A stretch of 64,000 bases of DNA from Amycolatopsis nalaikhensis (GCF_030264295.1 NZ_CP127173.1:8377501-8441500); one strand, 5' to 3'. Positions 1 through 8,387 are shown, counted from the stretch's first letter. Translations and numbers: made by a program. The notes: generated by a model not told the origin, from the letters alone.

Positions 1-1019
1 TGGCCGGCGTCGCCGACGATGCCCAGGTCGACGTCGCGGTTCTTGCCGACCGTGCGGTAGTCGAGGTCGATCTGGACGACGGTGGCGTCCTTCGACAGCC
101 GCTTGCCGTAGCCCATCCGGAAGTCGAACGGCGTGCCGACGATGACGATGACGTCGGCGTTGTCGAAGGCGTAGCGGCGCGAAAGCTGGAAGTGGTGCGG
201 GTCGCCCGGCGGCAGCGTGCCGCGGCCCGCGCCGTTCATGTAGGCCGGGATGTTGAGCGTGCGCACCAGCTCCGTCGCCGGGCCGGTCGCCCGCGTGGTC
301 CAGACCTGGCTGCCGAGCAGGATGGCCGGCTTCTTCGCGTGCACGAGCAGGTCGGCCAGTTTCTCGATGTCGGCGGGGTCGCCCGCGTTCTTCGTCGACG
401 CGCGGTAGCGGCCCGCTTCGGGGATGCGTGCCTGCTCCAGGGGTACGCGCGCGTCGAGGACGTCGCGCGGGATCTCCAGGAACGACGGACCCGGCGCACC
501 CGCGTAGGCCTCGCGGAACGCCATGCTGACCAGGTCGGCGACGCGGGCGGTGTGCGGCACGGTGGCGGCGAACTTGGTGATCGGCGTCATCATGTCCACG
601 TGCGGGAGGTCCTGCAGGGACCCCATCTTGTGCTGGGTCAGCGCGCCCTGGCCGCCGATCAGCAGCATCGGGCTCTCCGCGCGCAGGGCGTTCGCGACCC
701 CGGTGACGGCGTCGGTGGTGCCCGGCCCGGCGGTGACCACGGCGCAGCCGGGCTTGCCGGTGATCCGCGCGTAGCCGTCGGCCGCGTGCGCCGCGACCTG
801 CTCGTGCCGGACGTCGATGACCTCGATGCCTTCGTCGACGCAGCCGTCGTAGATGTCGATGATGTGGCCGCCGCACAGGGTGAAGATCGTGTCGACCCCT
901 TCGGCCTTCAAAGCCTTCGCCACCAGGTGGCCGCCGGAGATCTCGGCCGGCGCGGGCTCGGCGCCGTTCGTCGCCGCGGCACTCTCCCCCGCGGTGGTGC
1001 CGGTCGTTGTCAGCGCCAT
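1..1019 (-). CDS. Thiamine-diphosphate-dependent lyase/decarboxylase (acetolactate synthase / oxalyl-CoA decarboxylase superfamily), 3' end outside window
   Basis: The frame opens at an ATG at 1019-1017 after a good GAGGAG ribosome site and runs off the left edge, so 339 codons are visible. Residues about 20-190 form the TPP-binding N-terminal domain, with RHEQ carrying the conserved glutamate that activates thiamine and an AGPG loop after it. The central domain follows, with DFRMGYG and IQIDLDY, a style typical of 2-hydroxyacyl-CoA lyases and oxalyl-CoA decarboxylases as well as catabolic acetolactate synthases. The C-terminal pyrophosphate domain (GDG...N) is not visible, so the substrate cannot be fixed. 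It diverges from a sucCD-like pair and shares an operator-like element with an OFA antiporter downstream. I favour a CoA-thioester lyase or decarboxylase over branched-chain amino acid synthesis because no ilvN or ilvC is nearby. Confidence 0.85.
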   Translation of the reverse strand, partial: MALTTTGTTAGESAAATNGAEPAPAEISGGHLVAKALKAEGVDTIFTLCGGHIIDIYDGCVDEGIEVIDVRHEQVAAHAADGYARITGKPGCAVVTAGPGTTDAVTGVANALRAESPMLLIGGQGALTQHKMGSLQDLPHVDMMTPITKFAATVPHTARVADLVSMAFREAYAGAPGPSFLEIPRDVLDARVPLEQARIPEAGRYRASTKNAGDPADIEKLADLLVHAKKPAILLGSQVWTTRATGPATELVRTLNIPAYMNGAGRGTLPPGDPHHFQLSRRYAFDNADVIVIVGTPFDFRMGYGKRLSKDATVVQIDLDYRTVGKNRDVDLGIVGDAG

Positions 1020-1127
1020 TGCTCAACTCCTCTGGTCCGCCGCCGGATCTCTCTTGTCCGGCGCTCCGTATCCCGGTCCGCTCGTGCCGCCGCCCGCGTC
1101 CTCCGAGGTCAGCGGCCTCTTCGCGGC

Positions 1128-1157
1128 AGACTGTAGATTGCATACCGTATGGGGTAG
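1128..1157. promoter_or_regulatory. Probable operator between the TPP lyase and sucC (copy 1 of a shared 30-bp element)
   Basis: The 285-bp gap between the two divergent starts holds a 30-bp block that begins AGACTG and ends GGGGTAG, with the 11-bp palindrome CATACCGTATG at its centre (1141-1151). The same block, with 25 of 30 positions identical, sits before the OFA antiporter gene at 6807-6836. The palindromic ATAC-N-GTAT core resembles operators of GntR-family (FCD) regulators. No GntR gene lies in the window; the LysR at 3814 is the local candidate but would normally prefer T-N11-A sites. Confidence 0.6.
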
Positions 1158-1304
1158 GCATATAGTCACTCTTCAAGCAGCCCGTGTCCAGGGCCATCCG
1201 CAGGGTTTTTCCCGGGCCTCGACCCCGCCCCCGCGGACCACCACCGCGTGCCCGGACACGGCGGACCTCCTTGCCCTGCCCCGCCGTGGAAAGGACGCCC
1301 CCGC

Positions 1305-2450
1305 ATGGACCTCTTCGAGCACGAAGCCCGTGATCTCTTCGAGAAACACGGCGTACCCGTCCCCCGCGGCCGGGTCGCCGCCGACCCCGCCACCGCCCGG
1401 TCCGCCGCGGCCGCGCTCGGCGGACCGGTGGTCGTCAAGGCCCAGGTGAAGACCGGCGGCCGCGGCAAGGCGGGCGGCGTCCGCGTCGTGCGGACCGCCG
1501 ACGACGCCGAACAGGCCGCCGACGACATCCTCGGCATGGACATCAAGGGCCACACCGTGCACCGCGTGCTGGTCACCGAGGCGAGCGAGATCACCGAGGA
1601 GTACTACGTCTCCTTCCTCCTCGACCGCGCCGCGCGCACGTTCCTCGCGATGGCGTCGGTGCAGGGCGGGATGGAGATCGAGGAGGTCGCGGCGAACAAT
1701 CCGGAGGCGCTCGTGCGCGTGCCGGTCGACCCGCTCGCCGGGGTCGACGCCGCCGCCGTCGCCGCCGGGTTCCCCGCCGACGTCCGCGCCGAAGTCGCCG
1801 GCGTCGTCGAGAAGCTGTGGGAGGTGTTCGTCGCCGAGGACTGCACGCTCGTCGAGGTGAACCCGCTGGCGAGCACGGCCACCGGGATCGTCGCGCTCGA
1901 CGGCAAGATCACCTTGGACGACAACGCTTCCTTCCGCCGGTCGGCGTCCTACGACGACACGTCCGACGGCGACCCGCTCGAGCGCGAGGCGCGCGCGAAG
2001 GGCCTGAACTACGTCAAGCTCGACGGCGACATCGGCGTGATCGGCAACGGCGCCGGCCTCGTGATGTCCACTTTGGACGTCGTCGCGGCCGCGGCGGCCG
2101 AAGCCGGGGCACGCGGACCCGCCAACTTCCTCGACATCGGCGGCGGCGCGTCGGCGCAGGTGATGGTCGACGGGCTGACGGTGATCCTGGGCGACCCGCA
2201 GGTGCGCAGCGTCTTCGTCAACGTGTTCGGCGGGATCACCGCGTGCGACGCCGTCGCGACCGGGATCGTGCGGTCGCTGGAGATCCTGGGCGAGCGGGCG
2301 ACGAAACCGCTGGTCGTGCGGCTCGACGGAAACAACGTCGCCGAAGGCAGGCGGATCCTCGGCGAAGCCGCCCACCCGCTGGTCACCGTGGTGGCCACCA
2401 TGGACGACGCCGCCCGCGAGGCGGCCAAGCTCGCGATCGCGGAGGTCTGA
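1305..2450 (+). CDS. sucC: ADP-forming CoA ligase beta subunit, SucC-like
   Basis: This is a 381-residue ATP-grasp protein, the usual length for the succinyl-CoA synthetase beta subunit. The start MDLFEHEARDLF at 1305 follows GGAAAGGAC. The glycine-rich GGRGKAGGV stretch near residue 50 is the ATP-grasp phosphate loop, NPL near residue 190 carries a metal ligand region, and FVNVFGGITACD near 310 is the conserved C-terminal signature. It pairs with the alpha subunit three bases downstream. The family makes succinyl-CoA reversibly, but related ligases use malate or other dicarboxylates. The setting beside an OFA transporter and a TPP lyase suggests a specialised paralogue rather than the TCA-cycle enzyme. 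Substrate is inferred from context only. Confidence 0.9.
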   Translation: MDLFEHEARDLFEKHGVPVPRGRVAADPATARSAAAALGGPVVVKAQVKTGGRGKAGGVRVVRTADDAEQAADDILGMDIKGHTVHRVLVTEASEITEEYYVSFLLDRAARTFLAMASVQGGMEIEEVAANNPEALVRVPVDPLAGVDAAAVAAGFPADVRAEVAGVVEKLWEVFVAEDCTLVEVNPLASTATGIVALDGKITLDDNASFRRSASYDDTSDGDPLEREARAKGLNYVKLDGDIGVIGNGAGLVMSTLDVVAAAAAEAGARGPANFLDIGGGASAQVMVDGLTVILGDPQVRSVFVNVFGGITACDAVATGIVRSLEILGERATKPLVVRLDGNNVAEGRRILGEAAHPLVTVVATMDDAAREAAKLAIAEV

Positions 2451-2453
2451 GTC

Positions 2454-3335
2454 GTGGCCATCTTCCTGGACGAGAACAGCCGGATCGTCGTCTCCGGCAT
2501 CACGGGTTCCGAGGGCACCAAGCACACGCGGCGGATGCTGGCCGCCGGGACGAACGTCGTCGGCGGGGTGAACCCGCGCAAGGCCGGGCAGAACGTGGAG
2601 ATCGGCGGAGCGAAACTGCCGGTGTTCGGCACTGTCGCGGAGTCGATGGAGTCGACCGGCGCCGACGTCTGCGTGCTGTTCGTGCCGCCGCCGTTCGTCG
2701 AAGACGCGGTGGTCGAAGCCGTGGACGCCGGGATCGGGCTCGCGGTGGTGATCACCGAGGGCGTCCCGGTGCACGACACCGCGCGGCTGTGGGCGCACGC
2801 CGTCGCCGCGGGCGGGCGGACCCGGATCATCGGCCCGAACTGCCCGGGCATCATCTCCCCCGGCAAGTCGAACGCCGGCATCATCCCGGCCGACATCACC
2901 GGGCCCGGGCGGATCGGGCTCGTGTCGAAGTCGGGCACGCTGACCTACCAGCTCATGCACGAACTGCGCGACATCGGGTTCTCCACGTGCGTCGGCATCG
3001 GCGGCGACCCGATCATCGGGACGACGCACATCGACGCGGCGGAGGCGTTCGAAAAGGACCCCGACACGGACCTGATCGTGCTGATCGGCGAGATCGGCGG
3101 CGACGCGGAGGAGCGGGCCGCGGAGTTCGTGAAGGCGAACGTCTCGAAGCCGGTCGTCGGGTACGTCGCCGGGTTCACCGCCCCGGAGGGCAAGACGATG
3201 GGCCACGCGGGCGCGATCGTCTCCGGCTCGGCGGGCACGGCGGCGGCGAAGAAGGAAGCGTTGGAGGCGGCGGGGATCCGGGTGGGGCGGACGCCGAGCG
3301 AGACGGCGGCGCTGGCGCGCGAGGTACTGGGCTGA
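2454..3335 (+). CDS. sucD: ADP-forming CoA ligase alpha subunit, SucD-like
   Basis: This 293-residue protein starts at a GTG three bases after the sucC stop. It has an N-terminal CoA-binding Rossmann domain (VSGITGSEGTKHTRRML; most SucD proteins have a GxTGxQG form here) and a C-terminal ligase domain. His251 in MGHAGAIVSGSAGTAAAKK is the expected phosphohistidine. GPNCPG near residue 128 and SKSGTLTYQ near 159 are also conserved. It forms the heterodimer with the preceding gene and is translationally coupled to the carbonic anhydrase gene behind it. As with SucC, the acid substrate (succinate, malate, oxalate or another) cannot be read from the sequence. Confidence 0.9.
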   Translation: MAIFLDENSRIVVSGITGSEGTKHTRRMLAAGTNVVGGVNPRKAGQNVEIGGAKLPVFGTVAESMESTGADVCVLFVPPPFVEDAVVEAVDAGIGLAVVITEGVPVHDTARLWAHAVAAGGRTRIIGPNCPGIISPGKSNAGIIPADITGPGRIGLVSKSGTLTYQLMHELRDIGFSTCVGIGGDPIIGTTHIDAAEAFEKDPDTDLIVLIGEIGGDAEERAAEFVKANVSKPVVGYVAGFTAPEGKTMGHAGAIVSGSAGTAAAKKEALEAAGIRVGRTPSETAALAREVLG

Positions 3336-3814
3336 TGCCCGCGTCGGACGCGCTGGTGTCGCGCCCGCGGGTGCCGCTCGCGGACGCGCCGAGACGGCCG
3401 CGGCTAGAGGTGGCGGTGCTGGCGTGCATGGACGCGCGCATCAGCGTGTACCGGCTGCTCGGGCTGCGCGAGGGCGACGCGCACGTGATCCGCAACGCGG
3501 GCGGCGCGGTCACCGACGACGCGATCCGGTCGCTGACGGTGAGCCAGTACCTGCTGGGCACGCGCGAGATCGTGCTGATCCACCACCAGGACTGCGGGAT
3601 GCGGACGTTCACGGACACGGAGTTCGCGCGGCGGCTGGAGGAACGGACGGGCATCCGCCCGGGCTGGGCGGCAGAGACGTTCACGGACCCGGCCCAGGAC
3701 GTCCGGCAGTGCGTCGCGCGGCTGCGGGCGAGCCCGTTCCTGCCGCACACGGGCGAGGTGCGCGGGTTCGTGCTGGACGAGCGGACCGGCGCGCTCGACG
3801 AGGTCCGGTGCTGA
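3335..3814 (+). CDS. Beta-class carbonic anhydrase
   Basis: The ATG shares its A with the sucD stop (TGATG), giving a 159-residue protein. CMDAR (Cys31, Asp33) and HHQDCG (His84, Cys87) provide the zinc ligands and the Asp-Arg pair of a beta-carbonic anhydrase, which interconverts CO2 and bicarbonate. The RNAGG segment near residue 53 is also typical. Its place in an operon with a CoA ligase and opposite a probable decarboxylase suggests that it handles CO2 released or needed by the pathway. It is cytosolic, with no signal peptide. The small size matches the short actinobacterial beta-CA group. Confidence 0.88.
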   Translation: MPASDALVSRPRVPLADAPRRPRLEVAVLACMDARISVYRLLGLREGDAHVIRNAGGAVTDDAIRSLTVSQYLLGTREIVLIHHQDCGMRTFTDTEFARRLEERTGIRPGWAAETFTDPAQDVRQCVARLRASPFLPHTGEVRGFVLDERTGALDEVRC

Positions 3815-4653
3815 TGGACCTCCGGCAGCTGGCGGTGGTGGTGGCGGTGGCCGAGGAGGGCGGCTTCACGGCCGCCGCGCACCGGCTGCGCACGGTGCAG
3901 TCGACGGTGTCCACGGTGGTCCGCGCGCTGGAGCGCGATTTGGGGACACCGTTGTTCCACCGCACGACGCACCGGGTGGTGTTGACGCCCGCCGGCGAGG
4001 CCTTCGTGCCCGCCGCGCGGGCGGCCCTCGAAGCGGCCGAGCGCGCCCGGGCGGCGGTTTCCCCGGTGGGCGGGCTGGTGCGAGTGGGGGTGCGGCCGGG
4101 GTTGTTCGCGGACTTGCACCGGGTGCTGGCCACGTTGCGGCAGACGCATCCGGGGTTGGTGGTGGAGGTGCGGCAGGTGGGTGCCGGGTCGGTGCGGGAT
4201 GCCGTGACGGGGTCCACTGTGGACGTGGCGTTGACGGTGGCGGACGGGTGTGTGGCGCCGGTTGCGGTTGATGGACCCGCTCTCGACCTCGTCACCACCC
4301 CGCTACCCGCCGATGAGCTGGTGCTCGCCACCGCGCCCGGCGGTTCCCGGTCCGCCCCCGCCGACCTCTCCGAGCTGTCCCTCGTCGACTTCCCGCCGGG
4401 CTGGGCGATCCGGGAAGCCGTCGACCACGCGCATCCCCGCCGGCGGGTCACGCTCGAAGTCGATGATCTCGCCGTCGCCGCCGGGCTCGTGCGGGCCGGT
4501 CTCGCCGCCTGTCTCCTGCCCGCCTCGGTCGCCGCGCGCTTCCCGGATCTCACCGTCCGGCGGTTCGCGCAGCCCCCGCCGTGGCAGCTGGCCGTCGTGC
4601 ATCCGGCGTGCCTCTCCCCCGGCCTCGCCGCCGTGCTGGCTCAGCTCGGCTGA
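3814..4653 (+). CDS. LysR-family transcriptional regulator
   Basis: This 279-residue protein overlaps the carbonic anhydrase stop by one base (TGATG). Residues 1-60 are the LysR winged helix-turn-helix (FTAAAHRLRTVQSTVSTVVRALE), and residues 85-279 form the periplasmic-binding-like effector domain. As last gene of the sucC-sucD-CA-lysR operon it is the obvious pathway regulator, sensing a small acid or CoA-pathway intermediate (inference). Its 3' end overlaps the convergent fdhD gene by 13 bases. Codons in the second half of the gene shift from G-rich to C-rich wobble use around 4260, but the frame stays open and the fold continuous. Confidence 0.88.
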   Translation: MDLRQLAVVVAVAEEGGFTAAAHRLRTVQSTVSTVVRALERDLGTPLFHRTTHRVVLTPAGEAFVPAARAALEAAERARAAVSPVGGLVRVGVRPGLFADLHRVLATLRQTHPGLVVEVRQVGAGSVRDAVTGSTVDVALTVADGCVAPVAVDGPALDLVTTPLPADELVLATAPGGSRSAPADLSELSLVDFPPGWAIREAVDHAHPRRRVTLEVDDLAVAAGLVRAGLAACLLPASVAARFPDLTVRRFAQPPPWQLAVVHPACLSPGLAAVLAQLG

Positions 4654-5465
4654 AGGCCCAGCCGGTCCGGTCGCGTGTAGACGTTCATCGAACTCCCGCG
4701 CAGGAACCCCACCAGCGTCAAGCCCAGCTCCGCCGCCAGGTCCACCGCCAGCGACGACGGCGCGGAAACCGCCGCCAGCAACGGGATCCCGGCCATCGCC
4801 GCCTTCTGGACCAGCTCGAACGACGCCCGGCCGCTGACCATCAGAGCCGTCCCGGCCAACGGAAGCCTGCCGTCGCGGGTCGCCCAGCCGACCACCTTGT
4901 CCACCGCGTTGTGCCGCCCGACGTCCTCACGCAGGCACAGCAGCTTCCCGTCCGCGTCGAACAACCCCGCCGCGTGCAGCCCGCCCGTGCGGTCGAAAAC
5001 CCGTTGGGCCGCGCGGAGTTCGTCCGGCAAGCGCGACAGCGTCCCGACGTCCGTGCCGAACGGGTCGTCGCCGATCGGCCACGTCACCGTCGTCCGGACC
5101 GCGTCGAGGCTCGCCTTGCCGCACAACCCGCACGAGGACGTCGTGTAGAAATTGCGCTCCACCGACGCGTCCGGCGGCGCGACGCCGGGTGCCAGCACCA
5201 CGTCCAGGACGTTGTACGTATTACCGCCGTCGGCCGTCGCGCCGGCGCAGTAGCGGATCGAGTGGATGTCGGCCGCCGCGCGGACCACGCCCTCGCCGAC
5301 CAGGAAGCCGGCCGCCAGGTCGAAGTCGTCGCCCGGCGTGCGCATCGTGATCGACAGCGCCTTCCCGGCGACCCGGATCTCCAGGGGTTCCTCGACCGTC
5401 AGCGTGTCCGGCCGCGCGGTGTGCGTGCCGTCGTGGACACGCAGCACCCGGCGCCTGCTCGTCAT
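4641..5465 (-). CDS. fdhD: Formate dehydrogenase sulfurtransferase FdhD
   Basis: FdhD carries sulfur from the cysteine desulfurase IscS to the molybdenum cofactor of formate dehydrogenase, a step needed for its activity. The 274-residue protein has the diagnostic SSCGLCGK motif, with Cys112 and Cys115 as the sulfur-carrying pair, plus VEEPLEIRV and FLVGEGVV blocks near the N-terminus. I chose the ATG at 5465 because it begins MTSRRRVLRV, the usual start; its ribosome site (GGGGCGG) is modest. The gene lies 10 bases after the OFA antiporter and must be co-transcribed with it, tying this island to formate. No formate dehydrogenase subunit is visible here; it may lie left of the window or elsewhere. 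Confidence 0.93.
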   Translation of the reverse strand: MTSRRRVLRVHDGTHTARPDTLTVEEPLEIRVAGKALSITMRTPGDDFDLAAGFLVGEGVVRAAADIHSIRYCAGATADGGNTYNVLDVVLAPGVAPPDASVERNFYTTSSCGLCGKASLDAVRTTVTWPIGDDPFGTDVGTLSRLPDELRAAQRVFDRTGGLHAAGLFDADGKLLCLREDVGRHNAVDKVVGWATRDGRLPLAGTALMVSGRASFELVQKAAMAGIPLLAAVSAPSSLAVDLAAELGLTLVGFLRGSSMNVYTRPDRLGLQPS

Positions 5466-5475
5466 CCGCCCCACG

Positions 5476-6786
5476 TCAGGCCACCGGCAGCAGCGACTTG
5501 GGCCGGCCCGGCTGGGACAGCCGCCCGGACAGCACCGCACCCGCCAGGCTCAGCACGCCGGCCGCGGCGAACGCGCCGACGAAGCCGTGCGACGTGACGA
5601 CGAGCGCGGCGAGCCCGATCCCGACCGCCGCCCCCACGGCCTTCGCCGAATACAGGATCCCGAAGTTTTGCGCCGCCGACTCCTCGCCGAAGTACTCGCG
5701 CACCAGGCCGACCAGCAGCGTGTAGCAGCAGCCGTTGCCGAGTCCGGCGAGCGCGACGCCCAGCAGCAGGCCGACGGCGTGCCGGTGTTCCCCGGAGTAG
5801 AACAGCACGAACTGGGCGACCCCGCCCGCGAGCAGCGCGAACCGCAGGATCCGGTGCCGGCCCAGCCGGTCGGCGAGGCGGCCGATGAGCACCCGACCGC
5901 TGCCCGTGGCCGCGGCCAGCAGGGCCAGCGCGGCGGCGGCGAGCCCGGGCCCGCTGCGCTCGGCGACGAACGTCGCCAGGTAGGCGAGGTCGAACAGCAG
6001 GACGGCGGCCGCGAGCACGACGACCAGGTACAACGCCAGCGTCGTCCGGCAGCGGAACAGCTCCGCCGGCCGGTAGTGCCGGACCGCCGGACGCCGGTTG
6101 TGCGCCTTGTCCAGCGCCCACGTGCGCGGCTCCGGCGTCGCCGGCCACCAGTGCCGCGGCGGGTACCGCAGCAGCACCCCGCACCCGGCGATCACGGCGA
6201 GGACGACGCCGGCGGTGACGTCGAGCAGCGCCGGCCGCGCGGTCGGCAGGGCGGCGGCGAGCACGACGAACGGCACGCTGCCGTAGGCGAACGCGCCGCT
6301 CACCAGCCCGGCACGGGGACCGGTCCGCTCGGGGAACCACGCGAGCACGGCGCCGACGCACGTCGCGTAGACCAGGCCGGTGCCGAGCCCGCCGAGCACG
6401 GCGTACCCGAAGAACACCGTGGTCAGGCTGCTCGCGTGGCCGAGCGTCACCAGTCCGGCGGCGCACAGCACGGCGCCCGCCACCATCGCCGCGGGCGCGG
6501 GCAGCACTCCGCGTTCGCGCAGCCACGCCACCGGGAAAGCCGCCCCGGCCTGGCAGATCGCCCACACCGCGAGCGACAGCGCGATCCCGCCGAACGTCCA
6601 CCCGTGCGCCCGGCTCAGCGCCGGGACGATCGCGCCGAAGCCGTACTGCTGCACCCCGGCGGCGAGCATCGCGGCCGCGGCCAGCCAGGTGACCCACGTC
6701 CGCGGCCTGCCGAGCAGCTCCCGGTCGGACTCCCCGACGCGGTAGCGCCGCCCGTAGACGTCCCGGAGCTCGCGGACCTCGGCCAT
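5476..6786 (-). CDS. MFS transporter of the oxalate/formate antiporter (OFA) family
   Basis: The protein has 436 residues and about 12 hydrophobic helices. GAFAYGSVPFVVLAA and GRVLIGRLADRLGRHRILR are typical major facilitator loops; the second is the A-like loop between helices 8 and 9. The N-terminal pattern, with YGFGAIVPALSRAHGW followed by a long cytoplasmic central loop, matches OFA members such as OxlT, which exchange oxalate for formate. Translation is placed at 6786 (MAEVRELRDVY) behind GAGGAGG; upstream in-frame codons are low-complexity leader. It is first in an operon with fdhD and has copy 2 of the shared operator about 20-50 bases before its start. Substrate is inferred from family and neighbours. 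Confidence 0.82.
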   Translation of the reverse strand: MAEVRELRDVYGRRYRVGESDRELLGRPRTWVTWLAAAAMLAAGVQQYGFGAIVPALSRAHGWTFGGIALSLAVWAICQAGAAFPVAWLRERGVLPAPAAMVAGAVLCAAGLVTLGHASSLTTVFFGYAVLGGLGTGLVYATCVGAVLAWFPERTGPRAGLVSGAFAYGSVPFVVLAAALPTARPALLDVTAGVVLAVIAGCGVLLRYPPRHWWPATPEPRTWALDKAHNRRPAVRHYRPAELFRCRTTLALYLVVVLAAAVLLFDLAYLATFVAERSGPGLAAAALALLAAATGSGRVLIGRLADRLGRHRILRFALLAGGVAQFVLFYSGEHRHAVGLLLGVALAGLGNGCCYTLLVGLVREYFGEESAAQNFGILYSAKAVGAAVGIGLAALVVTSHGFVGAFAAAGVLSLAGAVLSGRLSQPGRPKSLLPVA

Positions 6787-6806
6787 GGTGACCGCCTCCT
6801 CAGACC

Positions 6807-6836
6807 AGACTGAAGATTGTATGCAGTATGGAGTAG
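6807..6836. promoter_or_regulatory. Probable operator/promoter of the OFA antiporter-fdhD operon (copy 2 of the 30-bp element)
   Basis: The block starts AGACTGAAG and ends GGAGTAG, matching 25 of 30 positions of the site at 1128-1157 in the same orientation relative to the minus-strand gene. The core TATGCAGTATG is a slightly imperfect version of the CATACCGTATG palindrome. It sits 21-50 bases before the start codon, where a repressor would overlap RNA polymerase. Confidence 0.6.
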
Positions 6837-6928
6837 TCTGAGTGTGCGCCTGTCGAGGCCGGATGTCCACCCGCGTGAACACGCTTTCTCGAGGAGGGGG
6901 AAGTACCCGTCGACGGACGGGCCGGGGC

Positions 6929-6967
6929 GGCCCGGTGGCCATCGAGGGAGGAGGCGGCCACCGGGCC
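6929..6967 (-). terminator. Strong hairpin in the gap after thyA-dfr
   Basis: The 348-bp space between the antiporter start and the dihydrofolate reductase stop has no credible gene. It holds a perfect 12-bp inverted repeat, GGCCCGGTGGCC at 6929-6940 and its complement at 6956-6967, around a 15-base loop. There is no U-tract, as is usual in actinomycete terminators. It is placed to end thyA-dfr transcription before it reaches the antiporter promoter. Confidence 0.5.
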
Positions 6968-7134
6968 GGTGCTCCGGCGCGGTACCGGCCGCGCGGAGCA
7001 CTGACAGTCTGGCCATCGGAGCGACGGCCGACAAGCTTTTCGCGTGCGGGACGTGCCGCGGCGGCCGAGGTTTCGGCCTGGCCTTGGCGAAACCGGCCGC
7101 CGAACGGCTCAGCGCGCGACCGGGACCATCCGGG

Positions 7135-7593
7135 TCACCGCCAGGTCAGGAACCGGTAGTGCAACCCGGTCGACGACTCCTGCCACTCCCCCGCGGAGTC
7201 CGGCGGGCGCCCGACGTCCGGCGCGCGGGTGTCCCCTTCGAACTCTTCCCGGATTTCGGTGACCACGATCCGGTCCGCGAACGGCAGGGCCGCCCGGTAC
7301 ACGGCCGCGCCGCCGATCACCCAGACGTCGTCGGACATCGCGGCGAGCGCCGGCGCCAGATCGGCGAACGTCTCGACGCCGTCCTGCGGCGTGCTCGACA
7401 GCACGACGTTGCGCCGCCCCGGCAGCGGCCGGAACCGCGGCGGCAGCGACTCCCAGGTGCGGCGGCCCATGAGGACGGTCGCACCCGCGGTCAGGGTGCG
7501 GAAGTGCTTCATGTCCTCGGGCAGGTGCCACGGCAGCGCGCCGTCACGGCCGATGACACCGTTCGCCGACTGCGCCCAGACGAGACCGATCAC
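7135..7593 (-). CDS. folA: Dihydrofolate reductase
   Basis: This enzyme reduces dihydrofolate to tetrahydrofolate with NADPH, regenerating the folate oxidised by thymidylate synthase. The 152-residue protein begins at a GTG (VIGLVWAQSANGVIGRDG) that overlaps the thyA stop as GTGA. Visible family motifs are LPWHLPEDMKHF, with Asp27 in the substrate pocket, GRRTWESLP for NADPH, and WVIGGAAVY near residue 95. The thyA-dfr order with coupled translation is the common arrangement and needs no other explanation. Confidence 0.95.
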   Translation of the reverse strand: MIGLVWAQSANGVIGRDGALPWHLPEDMKHFRTLTAGATVLMGRRTWESLPPRFRPLPGRRNVVLSSTPQDGVETFADLAPALAAMSDDVWVIGGAAVYRAALPFADRIVVTEIREEFEGDTRAPDVGRPPDSAGEWQESSTGLHYRFLTWR

Positions 7594-8387
7594 ACCGCCA
7601 CCGGCGCCTTGATGCCCGGGTGCGGGTCGTAGCCCTCGAGCGCGATGTGCTCGTAGGTGTAGTCGAACAGGCTGTCCGCGGGCTTCAGATGCAGCCGCGG
7701 GAACTCCCGCGCGTCGCGGGCGAGCTGCGTGCGGACCTGCTCGACGTGGTTGTCGTAGACGTGGCAGTCGCCACCGGTCCAGACGAAGTCGCCGACGCGG
7801 AGGCCGACCTGCTCGGCGATCATGTGCGTCAGCAGGGCGTAGCTGGCGATGTTGAACGGCACGCCGAGGAAGAGGTCCGCGCTGCGCTGGTACAGCTGGC
7901 AGGACAGCTCGCCGTCGGCGACGTAGAACTGGAAGAACGCGTGGCACGGCGGCAGGGCCATCCGCGGGATGTCGGCGACGTTCCACGCGGACACGATGAT
8001 CCGCCGGGAGTCGGGGTTTTCGCGCAGCGTGCGCAGCACTTCGGCGATCTGGTCGACGTGCCCGCCGTCCGGGGTCGGCCACGACCGCCACTGGACGCCG
8101 TAGATCGGGCCGAGGTCGCCGTCCGGCGCCGCCCACTCGTCCCAGATCGTGACGCCGTTCTCCTGCAGCCACTTGACGTTGCCGTCGCCGCGCAGGAACC
8201 ACAGCAGCTCGAAGGCGATCGACCGGAAGTGGACCTTCTTCGTGGTGATCAAGGGAAAACCCTCGGCGAGCCGGTAGCGCAGCTGGTGCCCGAAGATCGA
8301 CCGCGTGCCCGTCCCGGTGCGGTCCTCTTTGCGGGCACCGGTGTCGAGCACGTGGCGGAGCAGGTCTTCGTACTGGGTGTCCGGCAT
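7590..8387 (-). CDS. thyA: Thymidylate synthase ThyA
   Basis: ThyA methylates dUMP to dTMP with methylene-tetrahydrofolate. At 265 residues it matches the one-residue-longer E. coli enzyme. LPPCHAFFQFYV carries the catalytic cysteine, YQRSADLFLGVPFNIASYALL the dUMP-binding arginine-serine-asparagine set, and the N-terminal RTGTGTRSIFGHQLRY the phosphate loop. It is first in a two-gene operon with dihydrofolate reductase. The product is cytosolic and essential in organisms without ThyX. Confidence 0.97.
   Translation of the reverse strand: MPDTQYEDLLRHVLDTGARKEDRTGTGTRSIFGHQLRYRLAEGFPLITTKKVHFRSIAFELLWFLRGDGNVKWLQENGVTIWDEWAAPDGDLGPIYGVQWRSWPTPDGGHVDQIAEVLRTLRENPDSRRIIVSAWNVADIPRMALPPCHAFFQFYVADGELSCQLYQRSADLFLGVPFNIASYALLTHMIAEQVGLRVGDFVWTGGDCHVYDNHVEQVRTQLARDAREFPRLHLKPADSLFDYTYEHIALEGYDPHPGIKAPVAV

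Noticed and set aside
1..1019. Housekeeping acetolactate synthase ilvB
   Set aside because: No ilvN or ilvC neighbour, and the middle domain reads more like CoA-thioester lyases; kept as a superfamily call.
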